Part shown: one piece after another, positions 33,096-45,345 of the stretch | Layout of the letters: each line of letters opens with the position of its first letter | How positions within the stretch are numbered: position 1 is the stretch's first letter | Assembly (NCBI GenBank): GCA_947311845.1 | Contig: CAMZMU010000111.1 | Span: 28,703,480 to 28,767,479, forward strand | Reading direction: 5' to 3' | Origin: Poa pratensis | Taxonomy: Eukaryota > Streptophyta > Magnoliopsida > Poales > Poaceae | DNA: 64,000 nucleotides | Notes under the pieces: generated by a model | The model's database searches: none | The model's input: only the letters and a program-made list of their open reading frames with translations | Told to the model about the DNA's origin: nothing | Position numbers and translations under genes: made by a program

Positions 33096-33443
33096 TAGGT
33101 GTAGATACACCCCCTATTTACAAAATGCATTTCAAAATGTCAAAAAAAAATCAAAAAGAAAAATTCGGATATATGTACAGACATTTTATGTATGTATAAA
33201 AAGTTTCGCAAAAAAAACATTTTATATGGCCTTTGTAAAAAAAGACAAATTTTGGTGTTCCAAAATGATTTTTCACGAGGCATCATTTTGTCTTTTTTAT
33301 ACATGCCACAAAAAATGTTAGTTTTTTGTGAAACTTTTTGGGCGGACACAAAATGTTCAGATATACAACCAGAAATTTTGTTTGGATTTTTTACATTTTT
33401 ATGCATTTAAAATGTTTTTTCATAATGGGTGTATCTACACCTA
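33096..33443. mobile_element. foldback MITE (same family as 62464-62835)
   Basis: TAGGTGTAGATACACCC at 33096-33112 and its inverse GGGTGTATCTACACCTA at 33427-33443 bound an AT-rich palindromic interior with AAAAAGACAAA and TTTGTCTTTTT arms. No coding sequence. The target duplication is unclear. Confidence 0.75.
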
Positions 33444-33597
33444 TGAGCCAGTACATCATGTCCTAACATATTAACTTAGTTATAAACTTCAATATTTGTA
33501 GTTTCTATTATAAAATATACTCTGTGGCTATGATAGACCAAGATCCAACATTCCAAGTTGTTTGGTCTTTTTGATAACAACAGAGTGTTCTTTTTAT

Positions 33598-35043
33598 TCA
33601 TCGGAGCTTCCTGGTATGGTGCGGAATTTCTGCTGTACTCCCAACAATTGCAGTCGATTTCTTGACCCGCTGCCACTGCGCCGGATGCATTCCCTCGGAG
33701 ATTATTGACAGAACCTTGATGAGGTCTGTCGCATCTTCCTGTGGGTCCACGATTTCTATCGATTTGAGGTTCTTGCACCAGAAAACAGGTGGCGTCGTCG
33801 ATCTACTGCCCTTCGATGAAGGTTGTTGCCGCCCCCTCTCCCTACTCTTGTTGGCCGAGCGAGCTAGAAACTGCAGTTCATGTATATACAAGGCTCAGCG
33901 CATGTCAGATTATTAGTTAACTAATTAGAGAGGCAAACCAAAAAACGAAATGAAGGAAATTGCGTGTGTTTATTACCGTGCATCGGTGCAATCCAAGCTT
34001 CTCCAAGTTGGGTGTGTTCCAGAGGATGCTTGTCAACGCCTGAAACTTGAGCCCAACATCACATTTTTCAAGGAGCAGGGTCTTCAAGCTGTGGAGCACC
34101 GGGAAGTCCTGGGATTCTTCCTCTAGCAATGCCTGCAACATGTACGTGAAGATCGATCAAATCAATCTAATCTAACCATGCCTACGTACCTCCGTCGTGA
34201 ATCCGGCGAGATGCAGTTTTGTCACGTTGGGGAGGAGCGCGAGGAAACTGCGTATGGATTTCAAGAACTCGAGCTTGCGCTTGTTCCTCGCTCGCTGGTC
34301 CGGGAGCCAGTAGAGGGCTGTCTCCGTAAGCCGGATCGACGCTTCGGCCAGCGACGCCAGCGGTTCTGGCTCCCGCGTGGCCTCTCCGGTGCAGGAAGGC
34401 GAGGCGGGGAGCTGCGATCCTGAGGTGGGCGCAGGGGAGTGAGCGCAGGGGTTCGACGATGGCGAGACTCCTGAGCGTGGGCGAGGCCACGGCAGTGAGC
34501 TTGTCCATCAAGCACGACTCCACGTGGAGCTGCTCGAGGGCCGGGCAGTGCATGCCAAGGTCTTCCAGGAAGCCGGCCTTCAGGATGACACCGACGAGGC
34601 GCAGCGTCGTCAGTCGACGGGTGAAACTGGCGGCGCACAGGCCGGCGGCTGAGGGCGCGGCGGATCCACCGGTCGTAGGTGGCATATCTACAATCCCTGC
34701 TGACCAGGTGCAGGCGGAAGGCGTCGAGCTGCATCTTGGGTGGGATCGACGTAAACAGGCGGTCGGCGAACTCCTCGAAACGCCACCATTGTTCGCCGGC
34801 GAACTCTCGCTCGTCCAAGGCGGCGCAGGGCACGTCGCGCCAGAGGTGCCTCCACCGCCTTGACAGAACACTCGTCTGTACGGCCTGCCGTGACCCGAGG
34901 GACGAGATAATGTCGTGCAGGAGGCAGTCCGGCAGGTCGTCCAAACTGTCCGAAGCGTCGACGCGGCGGCGCTTACTGGAGTCCATGTCGGACTGATCGC
35001 GTTGTGGCACTCTTATCGCGGCGGCCGCGGCGGCTGGATTCAT
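33598..35043 (-). pseudogene. F-box/LRR protein, copy D (two frameshifting deletions)
   Basis: Same three-exon layout as B: exon 1 35043 to about 34194, exon 2 34132-33977 (156 nt), exon 3 33870-33598. The N-terminus is intact (MNPAAAAAAIRVPQ, F-box LDDLPDCLLHDIISSLGSR). Relative to B, 116 nt are missing after RRALS (near 34655) and 41 nt after RLAFL (near 34393). The deletions leave exon 1 out of frame at its end, while exons 2 and 3 and splice sites remain well preserved (NLEKLGLHRC; CKNLKSIEIVDPQEDATDL). A truncated F-box protein of about 130 family residues plus frameshifted tail could be made. The preserved downstream exons suggest recent inactivation. Confidence 0.82.
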
Positions 35044-36763
35044 ATGGGAAGGAGAGGCCTTTCATATGTATCCGTCACCGTGCAGGAGTCGAATAGCTAG
35101 TTTTTTTTTTTTTTGATAACTAGTCGAATAGCTAGTTTGTTTGGACGACGATGCAACGTTAGTATTGCTGCTTTAGGCGTGTAAAATTCGGAGATTTCGC
35201 TACATGGCCGAATTTGCAGGGGTCCAATAACTCGTAATTTATTATTTTGGTTTTAAATTATGAATATACTGACAATAAAATTATTTTAGTGATGAAAATA
35301 TGGAATGCTGTTTTTCTTAGTAATTAGTAGAATAAAACAATTTATATGTTTATAATCTTGGTTCATTGTGTTTCTAGAAAATAATACATTATAAAATAAG
35401 TTGTTCACACATTTCTTAAATTTATAAAACAATTTATTTAAGTTGTTCACACATTACCTAAAAACAATATTTATGTAATTCCTATAAAATTTTGTCCATA
35501 TAAATACAAAGATATGCTCCGATGATTTTTCAATAATGATCATATACTCCAATTTGTTCATATAGTTGCGGAAATGAAAAATGAAAAAGAAAATATCGTG
35601 TATTTATAGGGAAAAGGAAAATATATTTCAAAAAAGTTGTGTATTTATTTATAAACAACAAAACAAAAATATGAAATAATGCTATGCATAGGGCTGCACA
35701 ACAAGCCAGGTTCGAACAAGTTAGGCTAGACTCAGTTTTTTTGTTTTGACGGAAGGCTGTCAACACTGCTTGGATCACTTAAGAGAAACCGGGAATGTCG
35801 GCAGAGTAAGAGTACAGGGAAAGGACAAGAAAAGAAACCCGGACAAATGCTAGACTCAGCTCATACTAAAAGTCAAGCGAGTTTAGTCTGAGTCGATTTA
35901 AAGGTCAAGCTGTATAAGGGTGTATAGTCGACTTGTAACCATATGCTCATCCAACTTTCGAGCCAAGTAAGAACAACAAAAAAATTTAAGGCAAATTTCC
36001 ATCATTTAGACCAAAGAATTAGAAACACATAAAACTATAAATATTGTTCCAACTAAACTGGCGAGAATATAAATTTATTCATAGTAGCTTTGTTTATTTC
36101 TCTCTCGGCCAAAAACAATGGGCTAAACTTTGGCTAAAAACAAAGCAATCATCAGAATAGCCTAGAGACAAATACCATGCACTGTGCTAGGACCTAAATT
36201 TTCTCGCGCTTAATTAACCTTTCATATTGCTTGCATGTAAATGAAAAAAATCAATGCACAACATAAAAGATAACAAATTATCATATTTCATTTCATATAT
36301 AAATTATCATATACATAATTATATTATTTCATCCAGCTGAGCTAGCGTTGGCTCAAAGTCAGCTTTTGTGTGAGAATTTGAAGAAGAATCAACGAGAAGG
36401 TGGATACGTGGCTAGGAGGACGTGTCCGCGTCGGATACAGTATCGATACGGATATGGCTCCGATACCGTATAGATATGTCTTCGCAATGAATCGGTGAAC
36501 AAAAATAAAATGAAATTAAAGGGCTCCCGTCCTCAATATAAGGCAATGATGGTTGCCCCGCTTCAAAAAAGGGCTCCCGTCCCGATTTCATCGCAATCAT
36601 GAAACCACAGAGTTTTACAAGTTGTTGCCCACAAAATCCTCGCGCCTGGCAACTCTGCCTGGGCAGCAGGTTTTAACCATTTACAAGAACATATTATTCT
36701 TACCAGAACACACTGGAAACCGCGGGTCGCAGCACACATCTTTTGACCCATCATAACGCATAC
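35044..36763. other. AT-rich intergenic region
   Basis: No gene is seen. Contains a T14 run at 35101 next to a direct repeat of GAATAGCTAG, a short retroposon at 35736-35848, and a retroposon-like stretch at 36540-36760 (AAAAAAGGGCTCCCGTCCCG occurs twice in part). Confidence 0.5.
35736..35848 (-). mobile_element. 113-bp truncated retroposon with 11-bp target duplication
   Basis: GCTAGACTCAG flanks both sides exactly (35725-35735 and 35849-35859). The insert begins with a T-run on plus, the A-tail of a minus-strand retroposon, followed by TGACGGAAGGCTGTCAACAC. It is too short to classify as LINE or SINE. Confidence 0.8.
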
Positions 36764-37132
36764 TCCTCGAACAGTGTACTTCCAACTTTGTATGAGACTC
36801 AAATATTTGAAACTTTGACCAAATTTGTACAAAAATATATAATTTTTATCAAACCAAATAGATATATTATAAAAATATATTTTATCATAAATGTAGTGCT
36901 ACTAATTTAGTGACATAAATTTGAGTTTTTTCACTGTTCAAGATATCTTCTGATATTCTGATAAAGATGACGATTTATCGCTTTTGTCTGACCGATAAGA
37001 TAAATCGGCCGATAAGTTTTCGATAAGCGATATCCCACCATTGGTTTTTTTTATGCAAACATACTCAAACATATAAAAGTTTAACTCTCTAAAAGAGTTG
37101 GAAGTACACTTTTTCAAGAACAAATAGAGTAT
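36764..37132. mobile_element. Stowaway/mariner-type MITE with internal insertion
   Basis: GTGTACTTCCAACTTT at 36774 is mirrored by AGAGTTGGAAGTACAC near 37091. The outer ends TACTCCTCG and AATAGAGTA are degenerate forms of TACTCCCTC. The middle (36945-37035) has a separate palindrome around GATAAATCGGCCGATAAG. Confidence 0.6.
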
Positions 37133-38626
37133 GTGGAAGACTACTAACCACTACTCCTACCAAAACATTAGGTCACTAGCGAGTTGTCAGCTGATCGCAG
37201 GTCCCAACAGCATTGGCCCATTAAAAAACAGTGTTGGGCCAACACCAGCTCCATGCCACCATTCATCCATTATCGATCCTCCTCGTCACAGGCCCCCAGC
37301 CGTGTTTCCTCCCGAAGACTTCAGACGCCACTCTTGCCAGCCACCACGCCATGATGGGGGAGGCCCTATTCAGCGCCTTAAGCGCAACATAGCCAGGAAA
37401 CGCGCACGACCGCGCCTTCGTCTTCGTCGACGGCATCGCACATTCGCACCTCCGCCCGCCTGCTCCGCCGCCCTGGACCCCCCGCCTCCTCCGCCCGCCT
37501 GCTCCGTCTCCCCGGACCCCCCGCCTCCTCCGCCGGCCAGGCCGCCTGCTGCCGCCACCCGCGGCCGGCGGCGCGAGCGCCGCCTTGTCGCCCCGCCCTC
37601 CTCAACCGCCGCCCACCGCCGGTTCGCCGCCACCCGGGCATCCCTCAAAACTCCCCTTCCCCGGCGTCGGCGAGCTCCCCACCCGACCCCCACCCCCCCA
37701 AGTTAAGATTAGTCCTCACCTCCACCTGCGCCGCCGCGGTCAGCCGCGTCGTCGCCGGCTACGGTGAGGTCCATCCCTCGCCTGGCCGGCGACGTCGCGG
37801 CCAGCCGCGCCGTCTCCGTCGGCGGCGAGGTCGTCGCGTCATATTCTTCTTCGTCTCCGCCTTCGTCTTCCTCCCCGACCGCCAGTTGGGCCGGCCCATT
37901 TAATCGAGCGCAGAAGGAATCGAACGTGGGCGAAACGGTGCTAACCTGTGCAGCGGGCGCAGAATAGGAATTGCCGCCATGATGCATCGATGAACAATTT
38001 ATTAATTCAGATACATGTTCGATACGCGAAGAACACTGGTCCAATACGGGCCTGGCCCAGTTACGACGCACAGCCCTACGCGGTTGTCCCTCCCTCTCCC
38101 GTCACGTCCCAGAATCCACCCCCGACCTCGTCGCCGGCGACCCAGCCTGCTGCGACCGAATGAGAGGGAAGGAGCACAGCTTCAAGAGGAAGGAAGACGA
38201 AAGGCGCTTGGCAGTTGGCATGGCATCTCCTGGTCGCTCCGGCTGTATTCTTTGAACTTGGACAAACTACAGCGACGGTGGCAGATGGTGCGTCGCCTTC
38301 CGGCCGGTTGCAGCGACGACGTGGATTTTCCTTCGAAAGTAACGGAAATAGACTTTGCGGTAGATCCCAGGGCTGCCGGAGGTTTATTTTCCTTTGCAGC
38401 AGATCCCATCCGTTGCTTGTAATGTTAATAAGCGCACAAAATTTTAAGGTCCGGATATTTTGCTTTTTTATGCGAAGTCCAGGATATTTCCTTTTTCTTG
38501 GTTAAACCCTCAGACATCACAAAGTGGGAATGCACGGTTTTAGTTTTGACAGGCCCCATTTTCTATTGATTAAGGTGAATGGTTTACACAGGTTACTCCT
38601 ATAGTATCTACAGTGGTTAGAGAAAG
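37133..38626. other. GC-rich island and flanks, no confirmed gene
   Basis: 37370-37870 is strongly GC-rich with a 39-bp Pro-codon-type unit (GCCCGCCTGCTCCG...) repeated twice at about 37466-37543. Open stretches on both strands are compositional and share no recognisable domain. It could be a 5' exon or promoter CpG island of a lost gene. 38130-38430 is moderately GC-rich without an obvious product. Confidence 0.35.
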
Positions 38627-38686
38627 TTTTTTTTTTTCCTAAATGAAGGTTGAAATCCAAGCGTTTGTATTAAAAGCTCATGACCC

Positions 38687-38724
<38 letters not shown>

Positions 38725-39802
38725 ACATCAGAAAGATTTACAAAGATATACATCGATCAACCGAAATCCAGCTTCCTGGCACACGCTTGATGAATGAGGT
38801 ATACCTGATCAGAGCCTTGTGGCCATACCCCATGGCCCACGCACCAACGCATATATTACTTAAAACCGGAAGGCTCAACCAAGCCGCCCAACGTCGAGCT
38901 GGTAGCACAAACCGATCCAGCTGACTCTCAGCGTGCACCACATGTACGCTCAGAAGCCGCCGCCGCCGCCGCGGTCATATTTCAACAACCCATCTTCACT
39001 AGGGATCAACGCAGTGACCGTATGAGACATGCCATTGACACCGCCCTGACGCAAAACAACACCATCGTCCTGTGAGTATCCATCGCCACATGTCCATCGC
39101 CGAGACCCACCATCGTTGATGCGGTAGATTAAATCCCGCTCTACCTCCTGGTCCCTACAACCAGTGTATGTTGCAAAACGATGCCCTTAGGAGTGAGAAC
39201 GACACCGATAGCACCACCATTATCCGATCCGGGAGACCTAGATATAGGGTTTTCCCCGGAGCATCCCAGGCGAGGAGACAAGATTCGCAACAACGATACC
39301 TTTGACAAGGTAACGATGCTTTATGTGGCATCGCCATTGTTGTCAACATGGTTTAATTTACTGGTAGTCATGCCTCCCAAACCCGCTATCTCGCAACCGC
39401 CATGGAGGATCCGACCACGAATGAGAAGACCACCACCAAAAATGGTAGATCATCGCCACCAAGTCTGGGGCCACGGCTCCGGTGTCCACGCACCTCTGTC
39501 AAGCCGTGCGCCCGCAACACGCTCGTGTGCCACCCCTAGAGTGTCGCAGGACGAACTAGCATGACACAGCCCGCTCGCCCCAGATGGGTCCAGATCGAAA
39601 CCGCCCGCTGTCGTTCCGCCGACCACCACCAGCAACCTCACCACCACCGCGTGAGGTCACCGCCGATCCGCCGCACCACCCCAGATTAAAGCCCGGCAGC
39701 GAGAGGGCACACGAGGGGATGGTTGAGGGAGAGAGGTGAGAGGAGGCGGACAGGGAGCACCCTGGCGTGACCTGGGTGGTCCCATGGGGCCGAGAGCTAG
39801 TA
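38627..39802 (-). mobile_element. LINE-derived retroposon with 11-bp target duplication
   Basis: GTTAGAGAAAG occurs exactly at both sides (38616-38626 and 39803-39813). The plus strand starts with a T-run and has a (TTA)n tract at 38688-38722. On minus this is an A-rich or TAA-type 3' tail, so the element is inserted minus. The 1.18-kb body is GC-rich, noncoding in all frames and 5'-truncated or non-autonomous. Confidence 0.75.
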
Positions 39803-40212
39803 GTTAGAGAAAGGTTAAAAATTAGTTTTAATAATCACTTTGTAACTGCCAGTAGATCAACAGAGGATAGTGAGACCTGGTCTGATAAACTGACTTTATC
39901 CAAGGATGATGTAACCGTTATTCCTTCCATCATTCATAAAGGTTAGGAATTTGATACTTAAAAAGAAGGGGTGGACTAGAGCTAAGGCGAGGGTCAACGG
40001 TTTCTCCATTTTCGTTTTTCGCTTTCCTCCCACGTTCCTGAATAATTCGGACGCGACAGACTAACGCGGCTCCGACGTCCTGTTCGGCTGTTGGCGCGCC
40101 CGATGATTCCCGATACATATACATCATGTCTTCGTAGTGTTTGTTATTAGAGTCTACTACTAGTACTAACCAAGGCTTGCAAGTTGGTTTATATTACACT
40201 CTACTTGGTGGC
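39803..40212 (+). promoter_or_regulatory. upstream region of the MCAfunc-kinase gene, duplicated at 45.08 kb
   Basis: 39966-40180 shares ordered blocks with 45080-45340: GGGGTGGACTAGA, GCGTCAACGGTT-like sequence, ACGCGGCTCCGACGTCCTG and TACTAACCAAG. This marks a tandem duplication that included the promoter. No clear TATA box is seen here, whereas the paralogue has GGTATATAGAG (45227). Confidence 0.55.
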
Positions 40213-41789
40213 ATGGAGACGGCAGTGACGGTGATGCAGCTGGTCTGGACCACTAGCAGGATCATCTTCAAGATCATACAGGCGGCGGAGGTGCCCAGCC
40301 AGAACAAGGTGGAGTGCGACGACATTGCGGGGCGTCTGTCCGTTATGGACAAGCTGCTGACTCGCCTGCAGCTGCGGTGCCCGGAGGCGGCGGAAGAGCT
40401 GGTCCGGCTGGGCGACACGCTCAATGACGCGCACGAGCTCGTCGTCGCTAGCCAGAAGTCGAGCGCGCCGATGAGGTTCGTCTTGGCCGGCGTCCACGCC
40501 GAGAGGTTCAGTAAAGTCAACCGAAGGATCGACTCCCACCTCAACGTCCTCCAGTTCTGCTGCCACATCGACACTACCGATCGCCTCGAGCAAATCATCG
40601 CCAACACCAGCGGCGTAGTTCCACCGGTAGCAACAACAATGGTCGCTGCAGATGATTTTCCTTATAACTACCCGCCTGGCTCCTGCTCCCGCTCGATGCA
40701 GCTGGTACGTTATAACGTACTCCAGTGATGGGTTTTCATCTTGTTGTTTCTTACAGTTTAAATTAATTGTGTGTATTTGTGTTGGTCTTGTTCTGCAGGA
40801 TCAGTCTGTGATGGTACCCTTGGTGAGCTCAACACATGTAGCCATGCCTATGGTTGTGGAGTTTAAGTGGGCGGTTATCGCAGTCATGACCGGAAACTTC
40901 AACCATGTTCTCAGTGAGGACAGCTCCAGAACGGTGTACAAGGGCCGTCTTCACGACGGCCAGGAGGTGGCCGTGAAGAGCCTGAAGAATCACGGGCAGG
41001 AACACGAGGCCGTGTTCGTGGCGGAGCTCGAGATCCTTTTCCACCTCCGCCTCGACCACGACCACATCGTGCGCGTGGTGGGCTGGTGCGCGGAGGAGGA
41101 CGACCGCATGTTCGTCTACGAGCACGCGAGAAACGGCACGCTCTCTGACCACCTGCATGGCGGCGTCGGCGAGGCTTCACCGGTGACATCGTCGTGGAAG
41201 GCGCGCGTTAACGCGCTGCTGGGCGCGGCCCGTGCCATCGACCACCTTCACCGCCTCGCGGCGCCCCCGTCATCCACCGCAACGTCAGCTCGTGCAGCAT
41301 CCTTCTGGACGACAGCTGGGCACCCCGCGTGTCCGACTTCGGCTCGGCTGTTCTGCAAGCGCCGCCGCCGACGGGCGAGGAACACGGCCAGGGACAGCTC
41401 GTGGCGGAGTCGTCGGCACGTCCGGGTACATTGACCCGGAGTACCGCCGCACCAAGCGCGTGAGTCCGGCAAGCGACGTGTACAGCTTCGGCGTGGTGAT
41501 GCTGGAGGTGTTGACGGGGAGGCCGCCCGTCGCGACTGGCTGGGAGGAAGATGACCCGATGACCTTGTTTGGCTCTGCTGTACCGATCATTGAGAGTGGG
41601 GACCTGGGTTCTGTGCTGGACAATCGCCCGCCGCAGCGGCCGATGACCCGGCAGATGGAGGCGCTGGAGCTCGTGGCGTGCATGGCAGCACGCTGTCTGT
41701 GGATGCAAGACCGGCCGGACATGTCAAAGGTCGTGACGGAACTCAATGAGGCGCTCGGGCTCCTCGAAAACGACTTCATTTCAGCATGA
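40213..41789 (+). pseudogene. MCAfunc-type receptor-like kinase with two frameshifts
   Basis: Exon 1 40213-40704 (164 codons from METAVTVMQLV) encodes a helical N-terminal domain of the plant MCA/ARPK type (NKVECDDIAGRLSVMDKLLT, LNDAHELVVASQKS, VNRRIDSHLNVL). Exon 2 from 40799 carries a protein kinase: a degenerate glycine loop (LSEDSSRTVYKGRL), VAVKSLK with the ATP-binding Lys, VRVVGWCAEEDDRMFVYEHA, then a frame change near 41262. The next frame has [17 protein letters not shown] and VSDFGSAVL, and after a second shift near 41405 [34 protein letters not shown] and a stop at 41787. The catalytic-loop Asp is Asn (HRN), so even a repaired product would probably be a pseudokinase. The shifts could be assembly errors in C- and G-rich runs. 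Confidence 0.75.
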
Positions 41790-43959
41790 GCTAGCTAGCG
41801 ATGACTAGCCAATACGTGATTCGTAATGTACGTACTGTGTGTGAGTGATTTTCTAATCAAGCTAGGGCGCACCGGCCTACACACTCACTTTTTGTTGTTG
41901 AGATTTTCAATGTAACAATTTTTTTAAAAAATATCAACACATTGTAGTTTAAAGTTACGTTCACCTCCTGTAAAGTTTATGAATAATATGTTGTGCTATT
42001 TGAGAGAATCAAAAAGATAAATATCGATGATTTTTCACAAATATTTAGCTATTTCATGTTATTTTTGTGTAAGCCTTGCGTATACTAAAATTTTCCGCCT
42101 GATTTTTTTGACATGATATAATATTGTACTGTACTCATATTTTTCTTAGACTTTATAAATTTTGTATCGAAAACAAAACCCATAGTTAGTGGATCTCTAG
42201 GTGCGAGAGATTAAGGGCATTAACTGCAACGGGCGATACCACACCTAGTTGGTTATCTATCAACTATCATTGCCGTCGAATTTGCATCCAATGGACGATA
42301 TGATCCCTAATAATTGATGTATTATAAAACAAAATATCATGTTAATGTTTTTTTTGTTAATGCATGTCTTACTACATGAATCTAAAAAGTAAATTACATA
42401 AATTAGAAAATTATTGGTAATACATTGCTATTAGAAAATTCATTAATAATCCATGCATGGATCGTAAAGGAGCTGCACGTCCTAAATAAGCAAGGACATC
42501 CAACTAGATGTGGAGTTTCATTTTCCTAATAATGGGTCTGTGTTGGATGAGCAAGCGCACATGGCTAGGGTCATCTCCAAGAATTTGGAGCCCCGAAGCG
42601 AATCGTAAAATGTGGCTCTAAATCGGCACGGTTGCTAATTTTTTGTAGGTCCTCATTAAAGTGAAAACAACGGATAACTGATAGTCTCAACCGTATACAT
42701 AGTCTTTTTCATTGACAATTAATACAATGAAACTCTACATGCATGATTTTTTTGTGGGATTGCCTATGTCTTAGTCTGCTGATTTTTCTTTAAACTCAGT
42801 CACCTCAGACAAGTGTAACAACAGTTAGAAACTCTGAAAGTGGTTGTACTTTTCTAAAAAGTGACTGAAACATTAAAAAAAAAGTGCACTGAGACTTGGC
42901 AAATTCTTTTTCTCTTAATCCATAGTACCTCGGTGATGTCACGATGATGCATGTACCTCGGTACCTCCACAATGTATCTCCTTGAATTTCCACATGATGA
43001 GAGCCTACGTCTCAGAACTAATTAGTCAGGCACAGGGGTTGTATCTAAGAGTACTTGATGTGACCCCAGTGGCGCGCAGATGCATGGCAGATCAATGTGC
43101 CCCGCAAGCCCATGTCAAAAAAAAAAAAAAAAGTGCGCCGCAAGCAGATGGATAGGCGCAAACTGCGTAAGCTCAGATGAACTGGCATGTCTGGTCATAT
43201 TAAACATAGCAGGAAACAATACCCCTAATCATGGTTTAGTTGCATGTTATATAGGCTAGGAACATGCCCTACCGTGGCATTACGGGGATATACGGTATAG
43301 GTTGATGTCTACACTCTACATATACGGTATGTGTACATTATGCCTAACAACCCCGCTTTATCTAAACCTTGGAAAGATTTGGATTACGTTTAAACTCATC
43401 AAGTTTTTTTTACTAGATGTGCTTTCGAGAAACTGAAACCACCATCAATCTGGTCTTTACTTGAGACAAACCAGATATCCAACCTTTTGTTTGCAGCTCT
43501 TTCACGCACAACGTGGTAGCTATATCGACTTGTTTTGTTCTTGCATGGAAAATAGATTTAGTGACAGGTAAGTTGCACATAGATAATCACACAACATGCA
43601 TGGTCGCTCCTGAAGCTCGACACCATGCTCACCAAGGAGTGCTTAAACCCAAATCATATCAGCCGTGGCATTTTCGAACGCTTTGTACTCAAATTAAGTA
43701 CTGGATCGTGACGCAATGACTTGTTTTATAGCACTTCATGAGACTAGATTTGGTCCCATAAAGACGAAAAATCCTCTAGTACACCATCGACCGTCAAGAC
43801 AGGCTGCCAAATCAGTATCTGAAAAAACACTAAGAAGATTAGAAGAAGACTTTCTGGATGTGATCCTCAGCTTCATAGTGTCTTGACATAACAGACAATA
43901 TGTTTGGAAGCTTTCCAGTTACCTATCATTAGAGAATGAAGTTACCGACTCCATCAACT
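41790..43959. other. AT-rich intergenic region
   Basis: No gene is seen. An A15 run sits at 43118. GGTCATCTCCAAGAATTTGG near 42569 resembles a decayed PIF-type end. Otherwise unassigned. Confidence 0.45.
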
Positions 43960-44400
43960 GAAAAAGATATATCACAACGTGTCAATGTAATACACTATAA
44001 AGAACCAATAATATTTTTGTAACATGTACTTCATCGGTGTGAAGGGGTGTCCCCTCCCTGAGGGATGATTTTTCATGGGCGATAAGTGTGTGGGTGTAGA
44101 CTCACAATTGTTTATGCTAACTCTGTCAAGAATACCACCAACATATTTTTCCTGTATCAAGAGCAGTCTATCCTTGATTTTTCTGACCTCAGTTCTTAAG
44201 ATTTTTTTTTTTTTTTGCAAATCAGCAAGATTTTAATAGCAATTTTGTTATTGAGATCTCTAAGCACATAAATAGTTTCGTCTAAAGAACTGGTTATAAT
44301 AATATCCTCGACATAAATCATGACGAAAATGTGGATATCTGACTTGTTGTAAAAAAAACAATGAAGTGTCTGCTTTGGGTGGAACAAAGCCAAGATCATG
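43960..44400 (-). mobile_element. Ty1/copia RT fragment, degenerate
   Basis: 44399-44196 on minus reads LFHPKQTLHCFFYNKSDIHI and IYVEDIIITSS, the copia RT catalytic region with YVDD altered to YVED. After a T-run break, 44190-43972 continues LLLIQEKYVGGILDRVSINN. Multiple stops, no LTRs recognised. Confidence 0.65.
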
Positions 44401-45079
44401 TAATCTAGAGCTAAGAAGAAAGTATCAAGGTCAGGTAATCTTCACCTCGTTCGTTTTTTGTTCAGTTTCTCGCACATGAACGATCTACGGTATGATTCTC
44501 CTCCAATCTTCCAATTACAAGTTGCAAAACTATGCCCAATATCTCTTACTATCAGCCATCTAGGTTAGATGTTATGCATTAACCACTTTTCATATTGAGC
44601 ACGTTTTGTAGTATTATTTAGGGGAGTTCTACACCTGCAATGCCTATAGGGATCATTATTGTTTAATCCTATTCGACCAATATTTATGTTTGAGTTATTA
44701 TTTAGATGAACCTGAGGAGTAGCTAAGAGTAACACGAAGAGTTATTATCTATATATGAGTACTTTTCTTTTTGACACAGAGCACACAAATATCATTTCAG
44801 CACACAACTTTGCACATACATAGAACACTATCATATGTTTGTTGCACATTTTTTCAAAATTGTTTTGAAGTGTTTGATATTTTTTTTTGAATTTCGAAAT
44901 TGGCAGGAGCACAGTGACCTTGAGAGTCAAAAGGGATTTTCGATATAATATATATAATATAATAGATACATAACGCGTCAAGCTTTTGCGTGTTCGTGAA
45001 AAATAATAATAGTAGTAATAATACTGAGACATCACAGTACGAATTCACACGTTAGCGACTTAATCAAAGGTTGTCAGTT
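44401..45079. other. AT-rich spacer
   Basis: No gene is seen. Contains an imperfect palindromic stretch with ATATAATATATATAATATAA near 44945 and a short TAATAATAGTAGTAATAAT repeat near 45004. Confidence 0.4.
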
Positions 45080-45345
45080 GGGGTGGACTAGAATCTAGAG
45101 CAATGGCGAGCGTCAACGGTTGTGCTTGTCCCTTAACTCGTTGTTTCCTCCTACTTTCCATCGGGCGCGACAGACTAGTTAGTTAACGCGGCTCCGACGT
45201 CCTGACCTGTTCGCGCCCAATGATTGACTCCCGGTATATAGAGCGTAGTACTAACCAAGTATTCGTCGTGTAGAGTGTACTACTAACCAAGCTAGCGTTG
45301 TACTGTACTTGGTTTATACTACATACATACACTTCCAGTTGTTAG

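Noticed and set aside
37131..37706. 191-codon Pro/Arg-rich plus-strand frame
   Set aside because: Low-complexity composition, an opposite-strand frame is equally open, and no domain, splice context or homologue is visible.
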